Shown: in pieces, positions 48,009 through 57,716 of the stretch
Layout of the letters: each line of letters begins with the position of its first letter
How positions within the stretch are numbered: the stretch's first letter is position 1
NCBI GenBank assembly: GCA_020186115.1
Contig: WSYJ01000002.1
Span: 1 to 64,000 of the forward strand
Reading direction: 5' to 3'
Length of the DNA: 64,000 bases
From: Histomonas meleagridis
Lineage: Eukaryota; Parabasalia; Tritrichomonadida; Dientamoebidae
Translations under genes and position numbers: made by a program
The notes under the pieces: generated by a model
Databases searched by the model: none
Told to the model about the DNA's origin: nothing
The model's input: only the letters and a program-made list of their open reading frames with translations

Positions 48009-50414
48009 TTATTGTTTTATTAAAAAGTCGAACGCCTCTTCGGGTGTGGAGAATTCTTCTTTATGACTAAATAGTTCCGATGGTGATGGACCATTGTATT
48101 CCCAACATGGATTGTTAATAAGTTCAAGAAAATGCGTAAATGAAATGTCAACTCCAGAGGAAGTCGTTTCATTTGATGAAGTTTTGTTTTCTGTTTTAGG
48201 TTTATCATCAAATGATGGAAATGATATTTTTTCGTCATTTTTCTTTGGATTTTCATCCTCAAAAGATGGAAATTGTATTTTTTCTTCTTTTTGATTTGGT
48301 TCATCTGAAAAAGAAGGAAATGCGAAATTGTTTTCTGATTTCTTTGGTGTCTTCTCATCATCAAATGTTGGAAATTGGAAACTTTCTTCTTTCTTTGGTT
48401 CATCTGCAAAAGAAGGAAATTCAATTTTCTCTTCTTTTTTATCTGGCTCATCAGCAAAAGAAGGAAATTCTATTTTCTCCTCCTTCTTTGGCTCATCTTC
48501 GAAAGAAGGAAATTCTATTTTCTCTTCTTTCTCTGCTGGCTCATCATCAAACGTTGGGAATTCGAACTTGTCTTCTTTTTTCGTTGGCTCATCGCTGAAT
48601 GTTGGGAATTGGAAAGTTTCTTCTTTCTTAGGCTCGTCAGCGAAAGAAGGGAACATTATTTTCTCTTCTTTTTTCTCTGGCTCATCTTCGAAAGAAGGAA
48701 ATTCTATTTTCTCTTCTTTCTCTGCTGGCTCATCATCAAACGTTGGGAATTCGAACTTGTCTTCTTTTTTCGTTGGCTCATCGCTGAATGTTGGGAATTG
48801 GAAAGTTTCTTCTTTCTTAGGCTCGTCAGCGAAAGAAGGGAACATTATTTTCTCTTCTTTTTTCTCTGGCTCATCTTCGAAAGAAGGGAATTCGATCTTT
48901 TCCTCCTCCTTTGGCTTATCATCGAAAGAAGGAAACACTATTTTCTCTTCTTCTTTCTTTGCTGGTTCATCTTCGAAAGAAGGAAATTCTATTTTCTCCT
49001 CCTTCTTTGGCTCATCTTCGAAAGAAGGAAACACTATTTTCTCTTCTTCTTTCTTTGCTGGTTCATCATCAAACGTTGGGAATTCGAACTTTTCTTCTCT
49101 TTTCATTGGCTCATCGCTGAATGTCGGGAATTGGAAATTTTCTTCTTTTTTATTTGGCGGTAAGTCGAATGCGTCATTTCCGTCTGTTTTCATTCCATTT
49201 TTCATTAGTCCCTCTTTGCCACTTGTCCACTCTTTAATTTCATTAATTCTAAATTTATTCCATTGTTCATTTTGATCTCCGACGTATTCATCAATTATCG
49301 ATGCCAACTGCAAATAAAACCCGACGACATTTGCGTTCTTTCTCCAGTTACTTCTATTTGCATTTTCTAATATTAACGGCACAAGTTTTTGTACAATTAC
49401 TTCTCTTAACTTTGGAACGTTAATTGCCGATAATATAAACTTCACAAAAGTGCTCTGGTGAAACGTATTGATTTTACCTTCGATAAACCTTTCAATAATT
49501 ATTGGAATTGCATCAACAAGACTCTCATTGACATTCCGACTTAGAAACTCAAGCGCAAGTACTGATAGTTCTCCATATGGTACATTTCTTTGCACAAGTT
49601 TTATTGCGATATTTTCAAATACATTTGATGCACCTGAAACTTCTATCGCAATCTTCATAATAAGACAATGAACAGAATTCGTTTTGTGCGTCGCATATAT
49701 GTAACCGAGTTCTGCTGGAAACGTGTTTGGAAAAGTGAACTCCTTATTGAGTGTGACAAATGTGTAAACGGTCTCCAGGAGTTTGGAGTATTGAATTTCA
49801 TTGAATTTGTGGTCTGAGAAATTGGATACAAATTCGGTCACTTGAGTCTTAAGTTCTGGAGGAGTTTTGCCGCCTTTTGGACAAAGAAGTCGAATATATG
49901 CAAAGATAAGAAAGTGATTATCGGGAGTTGGAATTGATACGAATTCATGGATGAGATCATATATTGAATTGATGTCGATATATTTGGTAAGGACAACCAA
50001 AATTGTTTTAGACTTTGCGAATAAGTTTGTAGTTTCCGACTTCTTTGTTTCGAAAGCTTTGATAAATATTCGGGATATGTATCCCATTTTAACAAGACTT
50101 AATGACGGTATTTTGGAAATAAATTCTTCTGACAGCTGCTGGTTTTGAATAAGGTTTATAAGTAACGGCGAATTATTTCCTGTAAATAATTCGACAGATG
50201 CTTTTGATACTTTTTCATTTTTGCTGTTGAGCATTGCGTCAATGAATTCGTTTACGTGTTCGCTAAGGAACATAAGTAACTGCGTATCTTTGGATCGATA
50301 TGTTGAGAACAATTCCTGATGAAGAAGAATGGCTTCGTAGTCAATTGGGTCAGCAGTAAGCAGAGAAGCTAAAGATGTCTCTGAATCATCAGCAAATGTG
50401 TCCCAAAATGACAT
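48009..50414 (-). CDS. SAPS-like PP6 regulatory subunit with FP(S/T)F repeat tail
   Basis: 801 residues. The first 400 begin MSFWDTFADDS and form a helical region whose start (FW, an LL pair, then a leaf of short helices with LLMFLSEH) resembles SAPS-domain subunits that bind SIT4/PP6 phosphatase; this match is moderate. Residues about 420-745 hold 20 copies of FP(S/T)F(S/D/E/A)DEP separated by KKEEKIE-type linkers of 7-8 residues. A 63-residue block of four units is duplicated back to back (189-bp period, almost identical DNA). The tail is acidic/lysine-rich and probably disordered, giving many copies of one short binding motif. The end is a short helical segment. Divergent from the gene at 50486 with only 71 bp between. 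Confidence 0.65.
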   Translation of the reverse strand: MSFWDTFADDSETSLASLLTADPIDYEAILLHQELFSTYRSKDTQLLMFLSEHVNEFIDAMLNSKNEKVSKASVELFTGNNSPLLINLIQNQQLSEEFISKIPSLSLVKMGYISRIFIKAFETKKSETTNLFAKSKTILVVLTKYIDINSIYDLIHEFVSIPTPDNHFLIFAYIRLLCPKGGKTPPELKTQVTEFVSNFSDHKFNEIQYSKLLETVYTFVTLNKEFTFPNTFPAELGYIYATHKTNSVHCLIMKIAIEVSGASNVFENIAIKLVQRNVPYGELSVLALEFLSRNVNESLVDAIPIIIERFIEGKINTFHQSTFVKFILSAINVPKLREVIVQKLVPLILENANRSNWRKNANVVGFYLQLASIIDEYVGDQNEQWNKFRINEIKEWTSGKEGLMKNGMKTDGNDAFDLPPNKKEENFQFPTFSDEPMKREEKFEFPTFDDEPAKKEEEKIVFPSFEDEPKKEEKIEFPSFEDEPAKKEEEKIVFPSFDDKPKEEEKIEFPSFEDEPEKKEEKIMFPSFADEPKKEETFQFPTFSDEPTKKEDKFEFPTFDDEPAEKEEKIEFPSFEDEPEKKEEKIMFPSFADEPKKEETFQFPTFSDEPTKKEDKFEFPTFDDEPAEKEEKIEFPSFEDEPKKEEKIEFPSFADEPDKKEEKIEFPSFADEPKKEESFQFPTFDDEKTPKKSENNFAFPSFSDEPNQKEEKIQFPSFEDENPKKNDEKISFPSFDDKPKTENKTSSNETTSSGVDISFTHFLELINNPCWEYNGPSPSELFSHKEEFSTPEEAFDFLIKQ

Positions 50415-50449
50415 TTTGTTTTTGTGGCTTTGAGCACTTTTTAGTTAAA

Positions 50450-50463
50450 TAAACGGTCGTTTA
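50450..50463. promoter_or_regulatory. Myb-like near-palindrome in a bidirectional promoter
   Basis: TAAACG-GT-CGTTTA: six-base arms around a GT centre, holding an AACGG site and its mirror. It lies 36 nt from one ATG and 23 nt from the divergent ATG in a 71-bp gap, so it probably serves both genes. Confidence 0.5.
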
Positions 50464-50485
50464 GTGATATTTACCATCTTTAAAG

Positions 50486-51457
50486 ATGGAAAAGAAAAAA
50501 AAGCAAAAGGATTATTATATTAGAAAATTACAGGAGGAATTTTTATCAAACTGTGAAGAATTAAGAAGTGCTTCACTGGAAATAATGGAATTAGAACAAA
50601 AATGTCAAGATCTTTCTTTAATGCCTCAAAAAATTAAAATTAATTCCAATTTAAACAATAAATTTTCGATGCGAAAGCCACGACAAACATTAATTAAAGA
50701 ACTTGAAGATAGAATTGTAGAATTCAAAAATGAAAGAAAAATAAAGAAAAAGAGAAATAACCAACTTAGCAATCAACTTCATTGTTTGAATACTTTTGAT
50801 GTTTGTTCTGTTGATTTAGAAACACAAGAAGTTCTTAATATGATATCAGATTTAATATCAAGAAGAACATTTCCTCAATTAACAAACAGACTACGCGCAT
50901 CTTATGAAATTCTCCAGCATAATTATGAGGGTGCCGAAACATATCTTCGTGGAATTACTGATAATGATATTTCATTATTAGAAAGTATTAAATCAATAAA
51001 GGAAATTGAAAGAAGAAAACGAACATATGAACAACTTGAAGCTAAGTTAAAGATGGCACAAGCAAGATTTAATCAAATGGAGAAATTTCATTTTGCTCAA
51101 ATTAAACAAAATCAAAATAACACAGAAAAAACGAAAAACGAAACAGAAGAATTAAAGCAATTACAAATCGAAAAGAGTTTACATGAAATTGAAATGAATA
51201 AAACAGAACAAAATTTACGAAAAGCAAAAGAATTAGAAAAAGAAATAAAAAATTTGGAAAGAAAAAAGAAAAATTTGGAAGAACAAATTAATGATAAAAC
51301 AGAATCAAACGAAAGTGAAATTTTGACAAAATTAAAAAATGATATTTTAAAACAAGAAATTGAAATAAGAAATGAAAAAAGAATTAACAAAAAACTAAAT
51401 GAGAAATATAATGAATTGGAAAAAGAACGAAATAAATTAAATCAAAATGTAGAATAA
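50486..51457 (+). CDS. Coiled-coil protein of unknown function
   Basis: 323 residues, strongly basic at the start (MEKKKKQKDYY). The first 60 residues are helical, followed by MRKPRQTLIKELEDRI and a less charged middle around residues 105-150 (VCSVDLETQEVLNMISDLISRRTFPQ). From about 170 to the end it is one long Lys/Glu-rich coiled coil. I recognise no family; it could be a cytoskeletal or flagellar rod protein. It shares a short divergent promoter with the SAPS-like gene. Confidence 0.75.
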   Translation: MEKKKKQKDYYIRKLQEEFLSNCEELRSASLEIMELEQKCQDLSLMPQKIKINSNLNNKFSMRKPRQTLIKELEDRIVEFKNERKIKKKRNNQLSNQLHCLNTFDVCSVDLETQEVLNMISDLISRRTFPQLTNRLRASYEILQHNYEGAETYLRGITDNDISLLESIKSIKEIERRKRTYEQLEAKLKMAQARFNQMEKFHFAQIKQNQNNTEKTKNETEELKQLQIEKSLHEIEMNKTEQNLRKAKELEKEIKNLERKKKNLEEQINDKTESNESEILTKLKNDILKQEIEIRNEKRINKKLNEKYNELEKERNKLNQNVE

Positions 51458-52030
51458 ATTAATAAATGTTTGAATTGTATATAATTTATTTTATTAAATA
51501 TGTATTCATATATGAAAAAAGAAAAGATACTTGTTAGAATAAAGAAAGAAGTACTACAATATGAAAACTCAGTGCATATTCGACATGGTAAAAGCATTTA
51601 ATTGTTAGTGTTTTATTATCATATACTGTTTAATACATTTATATCAGCTCCAGCAAAGTGTAAACATTTAATGATGCATATTGCTTAATGCAAAAATCTA
51701 ATATTTTAATTATTTATTTTTTCGATGTTTCATAAGAATTCTGCCCTAATCTTCATGTAAATTTTGGACATCATATAAATGTTAAAACTAGAAATGTATA
51801 TAATTTCTTAAATATTCGATAATGAAAATCATCAAATGGCTTTGATATATAACAAGTAAACCATACAAATTATTTATCGAAATTTCTGACGAATATTTTG
51901 TGCACAAAGTAAAGATAACACTTAGTTAAAAAACGAACCCAATTAGCGGTTAATAAATTTTTCTGAAGTTTACTGATTATAATTTCAGAAAAATCTGAAT
52001 TGAAAAAGGTTTTTTAAGTCCAGCGGCAGT
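51458..52030. other. Intergenic region before the LRR gene
   Basis: 573 bp, AT-rich, no supported gene. TTAGCGGTTAATAA (51943-51956) contains the CGGTTA motif seen elsewhere, about 75-90 nt before the next ATG. Near 51972-52007, repeated TCTGAA/TTTCAGA segments could form a weak hairpin. Confidence 0.45.
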
Positions 52031-54109
52031 ATGGAAGTCGACAGGAAGATCCTCAGCCAAGTCAAAAAAATCGTAGATCTCCATAGCGGTCATGTTATTG
52101 CATGTATGCGTACTCAAAATGTCTTACGCCGAAGTGCGATTGAGCCCGCAGTTCTTGTGATAACGGAAATCGAATTTGTATTACTTACAGAAAGCACAGG
52201 TAAACTTGCCGTTGTAGACAGGTTCACGTGGCCCATGATCACACATGTCAATTTGCTTTCGAAGATTCAAGTTCAATTAAATAAATCATCTGGTGGATTA
52301 GTTCTACAACAAGATAATGCATATGAATTAGCATCGTATGTCATTGGCTATTTAAGTTGTATTCTACCGCCAAATGAAGTACCCAAATTCGAAGGAGATC
52401 GATCATTTTTAACACAATTTACTCCATTAAAAGTACCACAGTATCAACGATTTTTATACCTCGCAACTAAGGCTAAGATACAGTTAGGAGACACATTCCT
52501 CAAAGCGATTAAGGAGCAAATGAAAAATATCAAATTTTGCGATTTCACTAAAATCCCTAAAAGTGATATTTGCTCAGACATAATCATTGACTCTCTCACT
52601 ATACAGCCCGCAATTAAAGGGTTTTCTATACAGAAAAGCAAAAAAGGAACGTTATGGACACAAATAGCGAAGATGATCTCTTCGGGATCAAATCCAAACC
52701 TCGAAGTGATCAAGATTCATGAGCCTATTGACTCTTCATTTACGGAACTTATTAAGGCATTTCAAAGTACAAATACCAAAATCCACACATTCAAATTCTT
52801 TGATTCCAATTTCCAAAAGAATCAAGTTCAACTTCTTATTGATTTTGTCACTGCTTCCAAGGTCAATTACTTATCACTTTCCAAAGCATGTGACAATGAT
52901 TTCATTTCCAAATTCATATGCATGTCAACACAAAATGATTCACTTAAAAGTACCCGCGTGCTTAAGCTCGAAGGCATTCCAAACCTTAACATCTCTGAGC
53001 TTCTAAACAACATTCCAACCATCAAAAGCCTGAAAATCAGTTCCTGTGAAATTGACGTTTCATCGGCGCTATGTTCACTTTCGGCAACTTCACTTCACTC
53101 CTTCACAATTTCGCATTCGACAGCGTCAAATCGTATCGACAAAACTTCACAATTGCCGCCATCGTTAGACACCATTAATCTTCATCATATTCAATGGGAA
53201 GGAACGACTTATGCTGACGCGTGGGTATTATTGATGAGACATAAACCTGCGTCAAATCAATTGAAAATAGATATGTCAGCAGCAGTCGTACCTGATAACG
53301 TTTGGCAAGGATTTTTCAACGGAATTCGAAACCTTGTTAATCCAAGACTCGTTAATCTTAAATATTGTTCGAATCCAATTCGACCACAATTGATCGAATT
53401 CATTGGAAAACTTCCTAATCTTAAGGCATTATGCTTCCAAGGATGTCTTCGAAATGAAACACCAGAACTTGTAAAGTCATTTGGCGAAATGTTGGCTTCA
53501 AATTCGACAATTAAATCGTTAGATGTTTCGGGTAATGCATTTGGTAAAATGAGGGAATCTTCACTCGAAATTATTAAAGCATTAAGAACAAATACAGGAC
53601 TCGAGAAAGTGAACTTTTCAAATAACGAGTTCGGAGATAAATGTCTTAAGGAATTACAACAAACTTTAATAGAAAATAAAAGAATTAGGAAATTGTTCTG
53701 GGATGGAAATAATATACGTTCACCTGAAGTACTCGCAAGATTTATAGAAACGATGGGCGGAAGAGGTTCGCAATTAGTGTTTAATTGGCCTGAAAAAGAA
53801 CTCCATGAAATGATGAAGAAAAGAATGATTAAGAGTGCACACGTTGAAAATTTGCATAAGATTTTCCAAAAAGTCGTAAGTTTGAAGAACGTGGATCAAG
53901 CTGAAGATGACGATAAATTCCAACAAGAATTATTAATGTATTCAACAAATAGAATGGCTGGAAACTTAACCGAGTTGGAAATAGGCGAATGGAGTTCTCC
54001 TTTCCCAACATTACAAAAGCCGGATAATAATGAAATCATAAAGGATAATGCAGAAAGATTCTCATTATCAAACATAGTCGGAATGTTCTATAAAACTTTG
54101 AGCAATTAA
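52031..54109 (+). CDS. PH-LRR protein, CARMIL-like
   Basis: 692 residues. The first 130 form a PH-like beta region (VLVITEIEFVLLTE...RFTWPMITHVNLL), as in CARMIL and related leucine-rich proteins. From about 185 to 600 there are ribonuclease-inhibitor-type leucine-rich repeats; the best are LKALCFQGCLRN, IKSLDVSGNAFG, LEKVNFSNNEFG and IRKLFWDGNNI. The C-terminal 90 residues are helical. CARMIL proteins bind capping protein and regulate branched actin at membranes; the capping-protein motif is not visible here, so that role is uncertain. Trichomonads have many such LRR proteins. Confidence 0.7.
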   Translation: MEVDRKILSQVKKIVDLHSGHVIACMRTQNVLRRSAIEPAVLVITEIEFVLLTESTGKLAVVDRFTWPMITHVNLLSKIQVQLNKSSGGLVLQQDNAYELASYVIGYLSCILPPNEVPKFEGDRSFLTQFTPLKVPQYQRFLYLATKAKIQLGDTFLKAIKEQMKNIKFCDFTKIPKSDICSDIIIDSLTIQPAIKGFSIQKSKKGTLWTQIAKMISSGSNPNLEVIKIHEPIDSSFTELIKAFQSTNTKIHTFKFFDSNFQKNQVQLLIDFVTASKVNYLSLSKACDNDFISKFICMSTQNDSLKSTRVLKLEGIPNLNISELLNNIPTIKSLKISSCEIDVSSALCSLSATSLHSFTISHSTASNRIDKTSQLPPSLDTINLHHIQWEGTTYADAWVLLMRHKPASNQLKIDMSAAVVPDNVWQGFFNGIRNLVNPRLVNLKYCSNPIRPQLIEFIGKLPNLKALCFQGCLRNETPELVKSFGEMLASNSTIKSLDVSGNAFGKMRESSLEIIKALRTNTGLEKVNFSNNEFGDKCLKELQQTLIENKRIRKLFWDGNNIRSPEVLARFIETMGGRGSQLVFNWPEKELHEMMKKRMIKSAHVENLHKIFQKVVSLKNVDQAEDDDKFQQELLMYSTNRMAGNLTELEIGEWSSPFPTLQKPDNNEIIKDNAERFSLSNIVGMFYKTLSN

Positions 54110-54508
54110 TTAAAAGCATCAAATTTGATGTTTCGGGGTGCCCCAAAATATTTACATAAAATTTCAATTCTTTACTTTCCACTTTTTGTATGACTCATGA
54201 GTCATTTAGGAAAATAATTTTATTCTGATATAAATAGAAAATTCAAAAATATTTCATATGCCAATATGTTTGATGATATATCTAAATAATAATTATTTAT
54301 ATATAATGAAGAGAAAATATTAACTGAATTCTGTGTATTATTTTTTTATTTTTAATTTGAATCATTATTTATAATTAGTTTTATCGCACATTAATGAAAA
54401 TTAAATGTTAGTGTAATAATACCAAAAAAAACCACATTTCTATGTTTTATTGATGATGAAGTAGAACATAGTCATATAATTTTTTGAATAGTTTATGGAT
54501 TCAATTTC
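54110..54508. other. Intergenic region with 16-bp perfect palindrome
   Basis: No gene supported. It contains ATGACTCATGAGTCAT (54190-54205), a perfect palindrome made of two overlapping TGA(C/G)TCA sites, and GGGGTGCCCC at 54136-54145. Initiator-like TCATTTT lies at the right end before the ankyrin gene. Confidence 0.6.
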
Positions 54509-54517
54509 ATTTTTTGC

Positions 54518-55702
54518 ATGGAACAAAAAACTTCAGTTCCAAATATCCATAATGAATGGGAACTATTTCTATCGATACATAAAATTATGTTTGGTTTAGA
54601 TAAAGGTAATTTTGCTCAATCGGTAAATTTGATCATTAATAAGTTTGATTATTTGCATCCCATATCTTATAATACAATCATATGCCAAATGATATATTCA
54701 TTGTTTACTATAAGATTTGATAGCTATGATATATATTTGGAATTTATGAAGCAAATAAAAAAATTCGAAGAGGAAAAAAAAATTAAATCAAATTTTTTTA
54801 ATGTATTTGCACGATTTCTTGTTAATAATCAAAGACAAGAATCATATTATTTTCTAGAATATTTTATTGAACATAATTTAATAAAACCTAAAGTGATCAA
54901 AAACATAAAAATTTCATATTTTGCACATCATATGCCAGAAAAAGAATTAAAAGAATTGATGGAATATTGTGATGAATTTACAAAAGAAAATTTTGAGGAA
55001 CTTAAACGAAATGATTGGGAACTTCATAATAAGTTAATTAAAGAAGGAGTTAATCCAAGTGAAATAACAAAAATAATTCGAAATGATGAAATAGAAAAAC
55101 TTCAAAAAATATCATCACAAACAAATTTTGATTTTAATCAAAAAATTGAACCTTCATTTTGTGAACGATATTCATTTATTCATAATTGGAATATTCGACT
55201 TATTGATTATGCAGCATTTTTCGGATCCATAAAATGTTTTAAACATTTACTAATGAATGGTTCTGATGTTTATAATTCAGGTAAATATGCAATTGTTGGG
55301 AAAAACATTGAAATTATTCATTTATGTTTACAAAATCATTCAACATTTGATTGTGCTTATGAAGCAGCAATTGTATTTCATCGAAATGATATTTTTAAAT
55401 ATCTTTATGAAAATAAAATTATTGAAATTAATGACATGGAAAAATTAGGAAAGAAATGTATTTCACATTATAATTATGATATTTTTTCATTTTTAGAAAA
55501 AGAAGGATTGAAAATAACAGAAAACATTGTTAGAAAAGCAGCAAAGATTGGAAATTTATATTTTATCAAAAAATTTCTTGATTTAAATGAAATTCACAAA
55601 GATATTTTAGTTTTCTCTTCTGAATCAGGTAATTTGGAACTTGTTAAATATATTTTAGAAAAGAAAAGAATTGGTATTAATGAAAAAGATAAGCAAATTT
55701 AA
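54518..55702 (+). CDS. Ankyrin-repeat protein, DUF3447 type
   Basis: 394 residues. The N-terminal 180 are helical and typical of the large trichomonad DUF3447/ankyrin family (EWELFLSIHKIMFGLDKGNF..., then a KRNDWELHNKLIKEG segment). Ankyrin units follow from about residue 225: IDYAAFFGSIKCFKHLLMNG, then degenerate units, ending with FSSESGNLELVKYILEKKRIGIN. Initiator TCATTTT places +1 at 54509 and gives a 9-nt leader. The stop at 55700 interrupts the repeat series; four more ankyrin units follow, so this is likely a shortened version of a longer gene. Function unknown; such proteins scaffold interactions. Confidence 0.75.
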   Translation: MEQKTSVPNIHNEWELFLSIHKIMFGLDKGNFAQSVNLIINKFDYLHPISYNTIICQMIYSLFTIRFDSYDIYLEFMKQIKKFEEEKKIKSNFFNVFARFLVNNQRQESYYFLEYFIEHNLIKPKVIKNIKISYFAHHMPEKELKELMEYCDEFTKENFEELKRNDWELHNKLIKEGVNPSEITKIIRNDEIEKLQKISSQTNFDFNQKIEPSFCERYSFIHNWNIRLIDYAAFFGSIKCFKHLLMNGSDVYNSGKYAIVGKNIEIIHLCLQNHSTFDCAYEAAIVFHRNDIFKYLYENKIIEINDMEKLGKKCISHYNYDIFSFLEKEGLKITENIVRKAAKIGNLYFIKKFLDLNEIHKDILVFSSESGNLELVKYILEKKRIGINEKDKQI

Positions 55703-56310
55703 AAATCGAATTTGGCGTTTTATAAAATAGTTTTCAAATGCGCTTATGCTTGCTTCTTATTATGGCTTCACAGAAATAGCAGAACTTCTTCTTGAACAAA
55801 AAGATATTGATATCAATGTTAAAAATTTTTGTTTGTTTTTATTAATGTTTATTTTTTATATTATGTGTTTCAAGTTTAAATTTGGAAATTATTCAAAATA
55901 TTTTGTACACCACTGATGTTTACAGCTTATGATGACAATGCAAAAATAGCAAAGTTGCTTCTTGGACAAAAAGGTATTGATATTAATACTAAAAATTTTT
56001 GTTTATTTTTATTGATATTTATTTTGAGAATTATATGTTGCAAAAGTGTATTTGGATAATATTTAAATAATTTAAAACAGCACTTATTTTAGCATCTGAA
56101 TATGGAAGTATAAAAACAGTTAAATTACTTCTTCAACAAAAAGGAATTGATGTAAATGCTATAGATGATATTTATTTCAATAAAATAAAATTTTTATAGA
56201 ACATTTGGAAATAATTTAAATAATGTGAAACAGCACTTATGTTAGCATTACAAAATGGTCATACAGAAATTCATGAATTACTTCTTAGCAATACATTGAA
56301 AAGTTCTTAA
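55703..56310 (+). pseudogene. Broken ankyrin tail with interleaved spacers
   Basis: Four well-preserved ankyrin units (starting 55740, 55907, 56077 and 56230), each opening with (T)(A/P)L(M/I)xxA and, in the first three, running to DxN, are separated by 65-80 bp of AT-rich sequence. The first three starts are 167-170 bp apart and the last gap is 153 bp. The spacers are related to each other: two begin TTTTTGTTT(G/A)TTTTTATT right after KN, and all three end with TTTGGA...AA. They contain stops or shifts, and none has a recognisable splice pair. The last unit ends with a normal stop at 56310. Confidence 0.65.
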
Positions 56311-56552
56311 AGAAGATAAATTAAGTTATAGAATAGATTAAATACCTAATAAGAAAAGTTTACAATGTAATAAATAATGGATATAAAAAAGATTTATTAT
56401 TCTCTCATGTTATTTTTGAGTAATATTAATTAAAAATGAATAAAATGAACAAAAAACAAAATTTGATAAGCCACATATGATAAATGCAATGAAGAAAAAT
56501 TGATAATTATCAAATAAAATTGAAGATACTTTTATGTGCTAGTGGTTCTTCT

Positions 56553-57101
56553 TCACTTGAATTTCTTGTTGATTTGTTCACCAAGCCAATCCAAACCTTC
56601 ATACAAACCATCACCTGTTGTTGCGCATGTTCCTTGAACTTGCCATGGGCGGTTAGTGATTGTGTTAAGCTTTAAGCGATTACCCAACTCTTGTGGTTTG
56701 ATGGCATTTGGAAGATCTTGCTTATTTGCATATACTAAAAGAATTGAGTCACGAAGTTCATCTTCTTCAAGAAGCTTGTGAAGCTCATCACGTGCCTCAT
56801 CAATACGACCAATATCGTTTGAGTCGACAACAAAAATGAGACCTTGGGTGTTATGGAAATAATGGCGCCATAAAGCACGAATACGATCTTGACCTCCAAC
56901 ATCCCAAACATTCATGTTGAATCCCTTATATTCGATAGTTTCGACATTGAAACCAATTGTTGGAATTGTTGTAACATGTTCACCAAGTTTTAACTTGTAA
57001 AGTACAGTTGTTTTTCCTGCTGCATCAAGACCAAGCATAAGACAACGTGTTTCGCGATTACCGAACCATTTCTTGAAGAGATCGCTAAAGAAAAGACCCA
57101 T
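56553..57101 (-). CDS. ADP-ribosylation factor (ARF) GTPase
   Basis: 182 residues, the usual ARF length. Gly2 is present for N-myristoylation, with an amphipathic [11 protein letters not shown] helix. P-loop GLDAAGKT at 24-31, switch I PTIGFN, interswitch, [15 protein letters not shown] (switch II) and NKQD at 126-129 are all intact. It would recruit coat proteins and lipid enzymes on Golgi or endosomal membranes. Close to ARF1 in motif content. AAACGGTTT lies 21-29 nt upstream of the ATG, reading as AAACCGTTT in the gene's direction. Confidence 0.95.
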   Translation of the reverse strand: MGLFFSDLFKKWFGNRETRCLMLGLDAAGKTTVLYKLKLGEHVTTIPTIGFNVETIEYKGFNMNVWDVGGQDRIRALWRHYFHNTQGLIFVVDSNDIGRIDEARDELHKLLEEDELRDSILLVYANKQDLPNAIKPQELGNRLKLNTITNRPWQVQGTCATTGDGLYEGLDWLGEQINKKFK

Positions 57102-57716
57102 GGCCGAGCTGGAATAATTGGAAACGGTTTATGTTAAAATTGATAGATTTCAACCCCAGAAAAATTAACGTCTTTTCCCAAAAAAACCAACAAAAAGACA
57201 TTTTAATACATTAATTTTTGATAGTATAAATATACGTTGAAACGGTTAAGTATTTTCCATTGAATGATGTTTCTTTGTTTCTGTGTCATTTATTCTGTTT
57301 AAATGTAACTTCGAAAACACATATCTACATATATGCTAAACTAACTTTCCTCCTTGAAACTTTGTCATGAAATCAATACGAAAGATTATTGATCAATATA
57401 AAAGTTAAACCAAAATACATAGTAATCTAAAACTGAACATCATATAAATCTAGAACAATGTTTCCATCCTAATTAGAGTATAACGTGATTACTTCAATAA
57501 TTAAACAATTTCATCCAAATTAACGGTCAAAATCGTTTAGCTGTTAATAACTTTTTGAATTGAAAATCATTCAATTTTTGAATATAAATACGATAATTTT
57601 TCATTCATTCTACTTTAATCTAATCGAATTTATTTTTAATTTTTGTCTTTATGCGTTGTTTGTTCATGCCGTAAAAAACTTAAATGTATAACCAAATTCG
57701 CTTTATTTATTGCTAT
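57102..57716. other. Intergenic region upstream of ARF
   Basis: 615 bp, no supported gene. Motifs AAACGGTTT (57122-57130), AACGGTTAAG (57240-57249) and TTAACGGTCAAAATCGTTTAG (57521-57541) are repeated Myb-like sites; the first is well placed for ARF. Confidence 0.5.

Noticed and set aside
48328-49275. Long plus-strand frames rich in SSKEGNSIFSS repeats
   Set aside because: They are antisense to the FP(S/T)F repeat tail of the SAPS-like gene; the repeat period is a multiple of three, so all frames stay open. No start context or family.
55703-56310. Spliceosomal introns between the ankyrin units
   Set aside because: No consistent GT start and none of the strict trichomonad 3' signal (ACTAAC close to the AG) is present in the spacers.
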